From assembly GCA_018303225.1 (NCBI GenBank), contig JAGVYO010000039.1:1-6608 (forward strand): DNA of 6,608 nt, read 5' to 3'. Origin of the DNA: Candidatus Woesearchaeota archaeon. GTDB taxonomy: Archaea; Nanobdellota; Nanobdellia; Woesearchaeales; JAGVYO01. A program made the translations under genes and the position numbers. The notes beneath the pieces were generated by a model, which made no database searches, had not been told where the DNA came from, and was given only the letters and a program-made list of their open reading frames with translations. Of this stretch, positions 1 to 6,442 are shown piece after piece; position 1 is the first letter of the stretch; the number at the start of each line of letters is the position of its first letter.

Positions 1-2093
1 ACATCAGCCCCCTCTTTGATCTGCAGTTGAACAGGGTCTGTGGAGGTGTAATTTCTTCCATGCTTTTGCATGATGCCGCCATTTAATATCGTGGGATTGC
101 ATCTGCTTTCCTGATAGGCAACGGACATCAGCATCAGCAGATCAATCTTGTCTTTGAAGTGCATCTCATTGTGCACCGTCGTGAAATCAGTCAGATACGG
201 CTGGCACGGCTTGAGGGCACTTTCCCCTATCTTATTTAAGTCGTAATTCTTGCAGAATCCTCCACTGCTGACTTCCTCCTCCGTGCCCGGCGGAAGCTCC
301 ACATTGATGTTCTGCTTCTCTTTCAGCTCATAATCGTACGTGACGCTGGTCCGGAAGAAATGCGTTGCCACCGGCGTCTCTCCCAGCGCCTCCGGGGCAT
401 TGGGGATGTGCATGAGGCAGCGCACCGAACGGTATTCGATATCAATGTCCGTATCCTTGCCGATGGGGGTTTTGAAGGCCCTTCTTCCGACATCGTTCAG
501 GACATAGGTGTTGTAATCATTATCCTCCAGCGTACGTGGTGGTATCCATTCAAAGCGCTCGTCGCAATTACTAATGAATTGCATACTCCTCGGGATCTGG
601 ACGATGAGCTCTTTGATTCGTGTGACCTGGCCCTCCCACTGGTTTTCGATGGTAATCCCAAGATACGGCGTGCTCGGCTCGTCGTTGGAGGAGATGCCGA
701 TCGGCGGCGGATTCGTCTCCATGCCGATCCGCACAGGCCCATTGGTAAAGAGCGCGATGGGATTCTTTTCGGTAATCCCGTATTGTGTTAACGGGTCGAT
801 GCCTTCTCTCCGCAGTGACCGTAATCTTTCCCTGTCCATGAAGTAGCTCTTCAGGAACGAGAGGGTTTTGAAATTGAAGTTGGCCATGAGCTGGATCTCA
901 TGCGTCCCTCTCCCCAGCGCCTCTGAATCGAATTTGCACGAGATGGCCTCCTCCTCGGCCGTATAGATTTTGAAACTGGCATTCTTCTGGGCATTGACCT
1001 TTCCGGGGACATTTTCCTTGGTCTTGCAGCTTACGGTCAGGTTGACCGGCTCGTCCTGGTCCAGCGTCTTGGCCATGATCGTGCCCCAGACTTCAACGCT
1101 TTCATCCGTATAGAACCGCGGACTGGCCGCCCGTACTTTCTCGAAGTAGACCCCCAGCGGTTCGTTCACGTTCTCCTCCACACGTCCTTTATAGTAGCCG
1201 CCCGTGGCATACTCCAGCTGCGCCTGAAGGCCTTCATTGAATTTCTGGATGACTGTTTTTCCTTGCTCTTTAGCTTCGGTTTGTGCTTGTCCCACATCCA
1301 CATCAGCGGGCCCTACCGCGATAGCATACGCATCCTTTGCAAAATTTCCAAGCGTAAAAATTAGCAATGCGGCGAGCAAGAGGGTGATGAGGGGGCTTTC
1401 CACTTTCTGCTGGGAGGTGACGAGCGTTACATAGAGCCAGATAGGAAAGATAGCCCGTGTTAGCTCTATCTCCGGAGCGAAATAATGCAGCATCCCGTAG
1501 CCAACATAGTCTATAAACAGCAGTACCATAAAAATGATGTTTACCATCACCTTGTCCTGGTAATAATTCCGTATGAAAAAATAGAACAGCAAAACAAACG
1601 CCGCATGCGGAAGGCTAAACTTCAGGACACCGAGGGACAAGAAGAGCGAGGCGGTAAAAATTAAGAGGAGAGTAGTGACGATTTCTTTCCAATGCGTTGC
1701 CCACCATCCAAGCCCCTTTCCGAGATGCGAGGCCACATAAACAGAAAGGGCTATCACTACAAATATGTTGAACAGGATGCGGCTCAGGTTCTCCCATTCT
1801 CCCAGCGCACTGAACACCGAAAAGAACTGTTGGACATCAAAACCGCTGAATCCGGTATTCCATGTAAGCCACGAATCGTAGGAGGTGCTTTTCCCTAAAA
1901 TCCAAAGCAGTCCTTTGAGTGGATACAAAACAATTCTAAGGAAATCATCCAGCCACCCGATATCGTACAGGTAGAGCAAAAAGGCAAGAAAAATCCATGC
2001 CAGGGCTGTTCCGCGGCCCAGTTGCCGCTGCGTCCCTTCCCCTCTCCTCCCTTGTTCGTTTGCCGCTGCCTCTGTTAATCCTTCATCTGGCAT
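1..2093 (-). CDS. Polytopic membrane protein with ectodomain and C-terminal lytic transglycosylase (SLT)-like domain, 3' end beyond window
   Basis: The minus strand is open from an ATG at 2093 to the window edge (697 codons, no stop). Residues 1-28 are hydrophilic. About seven hydrophobic segments follow, near 30-47, 104-122, 137-157, 160-175, 182-201, 211-227 and 234-250. Residues 255-640 look like a beta-rich ectodomain. All seven cysteines seen (356, 386, 510, 559, 614, 630, 665) lie in or after it, as expected for exported, disulphide-bonded chains. From about residue 650 an SLT/lysozyme-like pattern appears: AYQESRCNP with candidate catalytic Glu662, then GGIMQ (resembling GLMQ) and DPVQLQIKEGAD, resembling the later Asp-Pro...Gly-Ala segment of SLT domains. 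By family, such domains cleave murein glycan strands; the substrate here is unknown. GAGGTT at 2103-2108 lies about 9 bases before the ATG and supports that start. The gene follows the 391-residue membrane protein by 62 bases, so the two are probably co-transcribed. The reading frame is certain; the SLT call is probable because the domain is cut off. Confidence 0.8.
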   Translation of the reverse strand, partial: MPDEGLTEAAANEQGRRGEGTQRQLGRGTALAWIFLAFLLYLYDIGWLDDFLRIVLYPLKGLLWILGKSTSYDSWLTWNTGFSGFDVQQFFSVFSALGEWENLSRILFNIFVVIALSVYVASHLGKGLGWWATHWKEIVTTLLLIFTASLFLSLGVLKFSLPHAAFVLLFYFFIRNYYQDKVMVNIIFMVLLFIDYVGYGMLHYFAPEIELTRAIFPIWLYVTLVTSQQKVESPLITLLLAALLIFTLGNFAKDAYAIAVGPADVDVGQAQTEAKEQGKTVIQKFNEGLQAQLEYATGGYYKGRVEENVNEPLGVYFEKVRAASPRFYTDESVEVWGTIMAKTLDQDEPVNLTVSCKTKENVPGKVNAQKNASFKIYTAEEEAISCKFDSEALGRGTHEIQLMANFNFKTLSFLKSYFMDRERLRSLRREGIDPLTQYGITEKNPIALFTNGPVRIGMETNPPPIGISSNDEPSTPYLGITIENQWEGQVTRIKELIVQIPRSMQFISNCDERFEWIPPRTLEDNDYNTYVLNDVGRRAFKTPIGKDTDIDIEYRSVRCLMHIPNAPEALGETPVATHFFRTSVTYDYELKEKQNINVELPPGTEEEVSSGGFCKNYDLNKIGESALKPCQPYLTDFTTVHNEMHFKDKIDLLMLMSVAYQESRCNPTILNGGIMQKHGRNYTSTDPVQLQIKEGAD

Positions 2094-2102
2094 ATCCGAA
2101 GC

Positions 2103-2108
2103 AACCTC
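2103..2108 (-). promoter_or_regulatory. Shine-Dalgarno-like site for the SLT-domain gene
   Basis: GAGGTT on the minus strand, 9 bases upstream of the ATG at 2093. The 62-base gap between the two minus-strand genes shows no clear TATA element, so the downstream gene is probably translated from an operon mRNA using this site. An in-frame TTG at 2135 is a weaker alternative start. Confidence 0.45.
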
Positions 2109-2155
2109 TTTTTGATAATCTATCAGACAGAACAACTACACGACCTGTCGGCATC

Positions 2156-3331
2156 CTAATCCACGAGCGCGACTTTCACGTCCACGATGGTGATCTCGTT
2201 GCGGGGCCGTATCTCGATGTAATTGTTGTCCGGCTCGATCCAGTTGTTGATTTTTTTAGAATAAATGGGCTTGTCCTGCTCGATGCTGGTGAGGTGGCGG
2301 TTGATGTTGATGTCGGCTTTCTTCTGCTTGTCATCGTCCACAAATTCGATCGTGAGATTGGCATCCACCCGATCGGCCCGGACATCCTCCAGCTGCGCGT
2401 CCGTGACCTCAAAGAAGTACACCACGGTGGGCGTATCCTTAATTTCCATGTCCACCTTGATCTGCTCGATGCTGTAGCTGCCGCTGTCCGTCCTGAAGAC
2501 GACCTTGTTCTCGCCGGCCGAGAGCGCCCCTAAGATAGGGATGGGCTGCACCGGATCGTCGCAGACAGGAACTCCCGAGAAGACCATGCGGTTGTTCACG
2601 GAAACATCCAGCTTGCCCACATTCCGTACGCTGCTGCAGTACGCCACAAACCGCAGCGTTGCTTTGTCCAGGTTGGCGAATTCAGTGGAGGTCAGCTCAA
2701 ACACATTCTGGCTTTCCTGCCGGCTGGTGTCGGTGATGTCGCCGATGATGCGGATGTCCTCCAGGCTATACTCGTTAGTACTCCAGAATTTTGGACCAAC
2801 GGACGAGACGCTGAACCGGAGCTCGTTCTCCTGCAGCAGAAGCTCTTTCTTAAGTTTGATAGGCCCTACATTTACCGTAGAAGGCTCAAATTCATAGACG
2901 TTTTCCCCGTTCAGCTCGATGGACAGCACGCCTTTTCCTTCTGAAACGCTGAATACCAATAACACATTGTCCGTTAAATCTGTATTTTCAAGCGTAAACC
3001 GCAATGTCCGGTCTCTCTTGTCAAACCAGCCGTTCCGTATGGTGAAAGGGTTTAGCTTCTCCAACTCTTGGGCGTTCTGGATTTCAGTAATGAATACGTT
3101 GGGTATGAAGCGGTCGTCAATCTTTCCGATGGTGTCCAGCCGTCCGGGATGTTCCAGCAGCAGGACAGTCTCTTCCCGGTCGCCGGAATCGCCGTTATTA
3201 TCGCCGTTTTCTTCGTCCAGCAGCTTTTCCCGTTCTTCCACCGGCAGAAAGAGGATGTAGATGATGATGAGACCGGCAATCACCGCTACCAGAACAGCCG
3301 CATTCATGCCGCCTTGGGCTTTTTTTGCCAT
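2156..3331 (-). CDS. Membrane-anchored surface protein with three beta-sandwich-like repeats
   Basis: This 391-residue protein has no function I recognise. It begins MAKKAQGGMN, followed by one strong hydrophobic helix (about residues 11-30), so it is probably an N-terminally anchored protein with its bulk outside the cell. Residues 31-56 form an acidic, Asn/Gly-rich linker. The rest is beta-rich and appears to hold three related units, near 108-200, 224-298 and 323-390. Each opens with an alternating strand (DRTLRFTLEN, KATLRFVAYC, DANLTIEFVD) and closes with a turn and paired strands (ENELRFSVSS then EDIRIIGD; ENKVVFRTDS then EQIKVDMEI; NNYIEIRPRN then VDVKVALVD). Two cysteines, 232 and 257, in the second unit could form a disulphide. 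Domains of this kind often bind carbohydrate or protein, but that is only an analogy. The gene is promoter-proximal to the SLT-domain gene, which suggests a joint envelope role. The ATG at 3331 lacks a convincing Shine-Dalgarno sequence but places the basic leader and membrane helix correctly. Confidence 0.85.
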   Translation of the reverse strand: MAKKAQGGMNAAVLVAVIAGLIIIYILFLPVEEREKLLDEENGDNNGDSGDREETVLLLEHPGRLDTIGKIDDRFIPNVFITEIQNAQELEKLNPFTIRNGWFDKRDRTLRFTLENTDLTDNVLLVFSVSEGKGVLSIELNGENVYEFEPSTVNVGPIKLKKELLLQENELRFSVSSVGPKFWSTNEYSLEDIRIIGDITDTSRQESQNVFELTSTEFANLDKATLRFVAYCSSVRNVGKLDVSVNNRMVFSGVPVCDDPVQPIPILGALSAGENKVVFRTDSGSYSIEQIKVDMEIKDTPTVVYFFEVTDAQLEDVRADRVDANLTIEFVDDDKQKKADININRHLTSIEQDKPIYSKKINNWIEPDNNYIEIRPRNEITIVDVKVALVD

Positions 3332-3343
3332 TGATCCCGCTCT

Positions 3344-3367
3344 TTTTTACAGTTATTTTTACAGCTA
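3344..3367. repeat. Tandem 12-base direct repeat upstream of the 391-residue gene
   Basis: Two adjacent 12-base units, TTTTTACAGTTA and TTTTTACAGCTA, match at 11 of 12 positions. They lie 13 to 36 bases upstream of the minus-strand ATG at 3331, inside its 5' leader or core promoter. They could be an operator or a simple A/T-rich duplication. Confidence 0.6.
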
Positions 3368-3402
3368 TACCTTTAACTACTTTTGTTCTAAAAATAAGTA
3401 GC

Positions 3403-3414
3403 TTTATATATAAA
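3403..3414. promoter_or_regulatory. Palindromic TATA box of the divergent promoter
   Basis: TTTATATATAAA is a perfect 12-base palindrome resembling the archaeal TATA box. Its centre (3408/3409) lies about 26 bases before the pelota ATG at 3435. Archaeal transcription normally starts about that far from the TATA centre, so the pelota mRNA is probably leaderless, in line with the missing Shine-Dalgarno sequence. Because the element is symmetrical it could also serve the minus-strand gene, with a start near 3382 and a leader of roughly 50 bases. A second minus-strand candidate, TTAAAGGTATAG, lies near 3364-3375. Confidence 0.65.
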
Positions 3415-3434
3415 CTTTTTGATTGCGTGTTTTA

Positions 3435-4479
3435 ATGAAACGGATCCATTTCGACCCAAAAAAAGGCGAGCTGAAGGCGGAAATCGAGAACAGGGATGAT
3501 TTATGGCACCTGGGCCAGCTCATTGACCCCGGCGATCGGGTCAAGGGGAAGACCCTGCGCAAGATTAAGCTGGGCGAGAAAGACCAGCGTACTATGAATG
3601 TCATCAAAAAGCCGGTCTTCATGGAGCTTGCGGTGGAAAAATCAATTGCGCATTTCCGGGACTGTCCTGGAGGGGCCGGAGGATGTTCCGAAAGGAGCCC
3701 ACCATACCTTTACGGTCGAAGAGCATTCGATTTTTACCCTTATCAAAGAAAAATGGCTGTCTTTCCAGCTGGAGAAGCTGAAAGAGGCGCTGGAGGTCAG
3801 GGGTCCGGCTATCCTGATCTGCATACTGGACCGGGAAGAGGCTTTCTTTGCGTTGACCAAACAGCATGGCCACGATATTCTCTCCCAGCTGAAAGGCAAC
3901 GTCCAGAAAAAAGATGACCACGATTTCAGGGAAAACACCTTCTACCGGGAAATCGGAAAGATGCTGGAGGAATATGATCAGCGATACGCGCCGCAGCATA
4001 TCGTGCTGGCCAGCCCGGCGTTCTGGAAAGAAGACCTCAGCGAATCCCTGAAGAACGAATCATTGAAGAAGAAAATCACTCTGGCCACGTGCTCTTCTGT
4101 AGATCCGGGTGCGGTGAACGAGGTGCTGAAGCGTCCTGAAGTGAAATCGATCCTCGAAAAAGACCGCGTTGCCAGAGAAATGGAGCAGGTAGACGGGCTG
4201 CTGGCAGAGATCGCGAAAGACCGGAATGCCGCCTATGGCATAAAAGAGACGAAACTTGCGGCAGAGGCCGGCGCCGTGAAGGTCCTGCTCGTGACCGACA
4301 GCTTTATCCAGAAAGCAAGGCAGGAAAAGCGCTACGGAGAGCTGGATGCGGTCATGAAGGTTGTGGACAGGATGAAAGGCGAGATCCATCTCATCGGTTC
4401 CGGCCATGACGGCGGAAGAAAGCTGGACGGCCTGGGCGGTATAGGCGCTATTTTGCGGTATAAATTGAACTTCAGCTGA
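3435..4479 (+). pseudogene. pelA: mRNA surveillance protein pelota, frame broken by a short internal deletion
   Basis: Pelota (Dom34) binds stalled ribosomes and, with its GTPase partner and ABCE1, splits them in no-go decay and ribosome rescue; it acts in the cytoplasm. The first 69 codons (3435-3641) give a typical archaeal start: MKRIHFDPKKGELKAEIENR, then DDLWHLGQLIDPGDRV, KTLRKIK and VFMELAVEK. The rest continues one base over, from about 3640: NQLRISGTVLEGPEDVPKGA, the central domain (AILICILDREEAFFAL, then ATCSSVDPGAVNEVLKRPEV), and the C-terminal domain ending LDGLGGIGAILRYKLNFS. All three eRF1-like domains are present and no GGQ motif is seen, as expected for pelota rather than release factor. 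Family members usually have about seven or eight residues between the Glu-Lys and the Asn-Gln positions; these are missing here, so about 23 bases appear lost at the AAAAA run. Without the lesion the length would be about 355 residues, normal for the family. The ATG at 3435 is preferred over the TTG at 3423 because it fits the family start and the TATA spacing. Left unrepaired, the first frame would end at 3917. Confidence 0.9.
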
Positions 4480-4486
4480 CCGCAGA

Positions 4487-4516
4487 TTTTAAATACTGAA
4501 AATCAAAAAAAGAGGG
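4487..4516 (+). promoter_or_regulatory. acs promoter and Shine-Dalgarno-like site
   Basis: TTTTAAATA at 4487-4495 is a candidate TATA box centred about 30 bases before the acs ATG at 4521, which would give a very short leader. AGAGGG at 4511-4516 is a Shine-Dalgarno-like sequence four bases before the ATG and could act on read-through mRNA from pelota. Both lie in the 41-base gap between the two genes. Confidence 0.45.
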
Positions 4517-4520
4517 TTTG

Positions 4521-6410
4521 ATGTCTGAAACCGAACTGTTCCCACCTCCGAAGGCATTCAGCAAAAGAGCGCACATCAAAAGCCGGAAGGAGTACGAGGC
4601 CATCTATCGGCAGTCCGTAAAGAATCCTTCAAAATTCTGGGCCGAGAAAGCCAAACAGCTGCACTGGTTCAAAAAATGGAAGCGCGTTTTCCGCTACACC
4701 AAAAAGCCGTTTGTCAAGTGGTTTGAGGGCGGAAAGATCAATGTTTCCTACAATTGCCTGGATCGGCATCTTTCAACAGCCAGGAAAAACAAGGCTGCTT
4801 TAATCTGGGAGGGTGAGCCCGGCGATTCCAAGACCTACACGTATCAGGAGCTCCATCTAGAGGTGTGCCGGTTTGCCAATGTGCTGAAAAAGCACCGCAT
4901 CAAAAAAGGGGACCGTGTCTGTATCTACCTGCCGATGATCCCCCAACTGGCCATCGCGATGCTCGCATGCACGCGGATCGGAGCTATCCATAGTGTTGTT
5001 TTCGGCGGCTTCAGCGCCAATTCGCTGAGGAACCGCATCCAGGATTCCAGAGCCAAAATGCTGATCACCAGCGACGGAAGTTTTCGGAAAGGAAAAATCA
5101 TCCCTCTTAAGAAAATGGCCGATGAGGCCCTGGCGGAATGCCCTTCGGTGAAAACAGTCATTGTGTGCAGGCGTACCGGCCAAAAAATTCCGATGAAGCG
5201 GAAAAGGGATCGCTGGTGGGACGAGGAGATCAAGGCAGAAGACATCTCCGATGTCTGCAAGCCTGCTGAAATGGATGCCGAAGATCCGCTGTTCATCCTC
5301 TACACCTCAGGGACCACCGGAAAGCCGAAAGGCATCCTGCATACGACAGGCGGCTATCTGGTCTACGTATACCAGACCTTCAAATGGATTTTTGACATCC
5401 AGGAGGAAGATACCCACTGGTGCACGGCCGATATCGGCTGGGTGACGGGCCATAGTTATATTGTGTACGGTCCGCTGGCCAATGGCGCGACCTCGTTGAT
5501 GTTTGAGGGCGTTCCCAATTATCCGAAACCGGACCGCTTTTGGGAAATCGTGGAAAAATACAAAGTGACCCTCTTCTACACAGCTCCCACCGCCATCAGG
5601 TCCATCAAGCAGGAGGGCAACCAGTGGCCGAAGAGGCACGATCTGAGCAGTTTGCGCCTGTTGGGCAGCGTGGGCGAGCCCATCAACCCCGAGGCATGGC
5701 TGTGGTACCATAAAATGATCGGCAACAGGAAGTGCCCCATCGTGGACACGTGGTGGCAGACCGAAACAGGAGGCGTTCTTATAACGCCTCTTCCCGGCGC
5801 CATCCCGACAAAACCCGGTTCTGCTACCCTACCCTTCCCCGGCATCGTGCCGGATGTGCTGGACGAAAAAGGCCGCCGCGCAAAAATCAATGAGGGTGGC
5901 TATCTTGTGATTAAGAAGCCATGGCCGGCCATGGCGAGGACGGTCTGGGGGAATCCAAAGCGCTTCAAAGAGATCTACTTCGGCAAATTTCCCGGCGTGT
6001 ACCTCACCGGAGACAATGCCAAAATAGACAAAGACGGATATTTCTGGGTCACGGGAAGGACCGATGATGTCATTAAGATTTCAGGCCATCGTTTCGGCAC
6101 CGCTGAAGTGGAAAGCGCACTGACCGCGCATCCGGCCGTAGCCGAAGCCGCGGCCGTTCCGATTCCTCACCCTATTAAGGGCCAGGGGCTCTACGTCTTT
6201 GTTACACTGGACAAAGGGATCAAGCAGACACCCCACCTGAAAAAAGCGTTGTTCCGTCAGGTGGCCAAAGAGATCTGGGGGATACCACCACCTTGGCGGA
6301 TCCTTCGGTGGTTACACTACTGCTCAAGCAGAGGTTCCTTTAAAATAGCTGTATCAGTCGATATAAAGGACTCCGGTGAAAATCTTAAAATAGAACCTCT
6401 GCCAGCGTAA
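4521..6410 (+). CDS. acs: Acetyl-CoA synthetase (AMP-forming), C-terminal domain deleted and frameshifted
   Basis: Acs activates acetate with ATP to acetyl-AMP and transfers the acetyl group to CoA in the cytoplasm, feeding central metabolism. Numbering from the ATG at 4521, the N-terminal Acs region includes WFEGGKINVSYNCLDRHL. The core carries the P-loop-like motif YTSGTTGKPKG (261-271), WWQTETGG (411-418), YLTGD with Asp498, and the hinge and C-domain motif GRTDDVIKISGHR (512-524). The match is continuous to VAKEI at residue 585. After that the frame reads an unrelated tail (WGIPPPWRILRW...) and stops in the loop of a hairpin at 6408-6410. The genuine C-terminal end, DLGDTTTLADPSVV, lies in another frame at 6272-6343. 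About 38 residues are missing between, the segment where Acs proteins have the catalytic lysine motif (PKTRSGK). As written, the product should fail the first half-reaction. Restored, it would be about 647 residues, the normal Acs length. The ATG is preferred over the TTG at 4518 because AGAGGG precedes it. Confidence 0.92.
   Translation: MSETELFPPPKAFSKRAHIKSRKEYEAIYRQSVKNPSKFWAEKAKQLHWFKKWKRVFRYTKKPFVKWFEGGKINVSYNCLDRHLSTARKNKAALIWEGEPGDSKTYTYQELHLEVCRFANVLKKHRIKKGDRVCIYLPMIPQLAIAMLACTRIGAIHSVVFGGFSANSLRNRIQDSRAKMLITSDGSFRKGKIIPLKKMADEALAECPSVKTVIVCRRTGQKIPMKRKRDRWWDEEIKAEDISDVCKPAEMDAEDPLFILYTSGTTGKPKGILHTTGGYLVYVYQTFKWIFDIQEEDTHWCTADIGWVTGHSYIVYGPLANGATSLMFEGVPNYPKPDRFWEIVEKYKVTLFYTAPTAIRSIKQEGNQWPKRHDLSSLRLLGSVGEPINPEAWLWYHKMIGNRKCPIVDTWWQTETGGVLITPLPGAIPTKPGSATLPFPGIVPDVLDEKGRRAKINEGGYLVIKKPWPAMARTVWGNPKRFKEIYFGKFPGVYLTGDNAKIDKDGYFWVTGRTDDVIKISGHRFGTAEVESALTAHPAVAEAAAVPIPHPIKGQGLYVFVTLDKGIKQTPHLKKALFRQVAKEIWGIPPPWRILRWLHYCSSRGSFKIAVSVDIKDSGENLKIEPLPA
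6272..6343 (+). pseudogene. acs: Out-of-frame remnant of the Acs C-terminus
   Basis: Read from GAT at 6272, the sequence gives DLGDTTTLADPSVVTLLLKQ, then RFL and a TAA at 6341-6343. LGDTxTLADPxVV is the conserved C-terminal signature of AMP-forming acetyl-CoA synthetases, so this is the original end of the gene above. It is joined to the upstream frame at GAGATCTG (6270-6277), and the GATC shared by both flanks may be the microhomology at the junction. This tail is not translated in the current acs frame. Confidence 0.85.
6328..6402 (+). repeat. Inverted repeat, 10-bp arms, across the acs 3' end
   Basis: GCAGAGGTTC (6328-6337) and GAACCTCTGC (6393-6402) are perfect complements separated by 55 bases. 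The left arm lies in the last codons of the original acs frame. The right arm overlaps the 5' side of the next hairpin, so the two structures cannot form together. The loop holds the near-identical decamers TTTAAAATAG and CTTAAAATAG. Confidence 0.6.
6362..6367 (+). promoter_or_regulatory. Possible TATA element for the transposase gene
   Basis: TATAAA within the 98-base gap between the original acs stop and the transposase start. A transcript starting about 26 bases downstream, near 6390, would begin just before the 6396-6421 hairpin. This rests on position and composition only. Confidence 0.3.
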
Positions 6411-6421
6411 GCTGGCAGGGG
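6396..6421 (+). promoter_or_regulatory. Stable hairpin, 11-bp stem with GTAA loop
   Basis: CCTCTGCCAGC pairs with GCTGGCAGGGG around a GTAA loop; all 11 pairs form, one as a T-G wobble. The TAA that ends the shifted acs frame lies in the loop. No T-run follows, so it does not look like an intrinsic terminator. It is more likely a structured insertion-sequence end or a leader that controls the transposase. Confidence 0.65.
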
Positions 6422-6442
6422 TGGGGAGGGTCAAGCTCCCCA
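6422..6442 (+). promoter_or_regulatory. Hairpin covering the transposase Shine-Dalgarno and start codon
   Basis: TGGGGAG (6422-6428) pairs perfectly with CTCCCCA (6436-6442) around a seven-base loop. The stem and loop contain the Shine-Dalgarno-like GGAGG (6425-6429), and the last paired base is the A of the ATG at 6442-6444. Formed in mRNA, it should reduce translation initiation. Confidence 0.6.

Noticed and set aside
360..846. Plus-strand open frames at 360-791 and 574-846
   Set aside because: They lie opposite the continuous minus-strand SLT-domain gene, show no recognisable motifs and have no start signals.
1997..2533. Plus-strand open frame of 178 codons
   Set aside because: It covers the ends of both minus-strand genes antisense, is low-complexity (Val/Leu/Asp rich) as expected from a complement, and matches no family I know.
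3598..3640. ATG at 3598 as an independent gene start
   Set aside because: The codons from 3598 to 3639 are the pelota N-terminal region read in the wrong frame. True pelota sequence in this frame begins only at about 3640.
3637..3642. Programmed ribosomal frameshift at the A-run in pelota
   Set aside because: A shift could join the frames but would still leave about seven family residues missing. There is no known programmed shift in pelota, and acs nearby has a similar lesion.
6284..6313. ACCACC/GGTGGT inverted repeat as a terminator or attachment site
   Set aside because: The arms are only six bases and fall in codons of the conserved Acs C-terminal sequence TTTLADPSVV, which explains them.
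6328..6421. IS200/IS605 right end with an omega-RNA of a TnpB gene
   Set aside because: The hairpin looks similar in style, but the sequence upstream is the Acs C-terminus, not TnpB, and the following frame does not resemble TnpA or TnpB.
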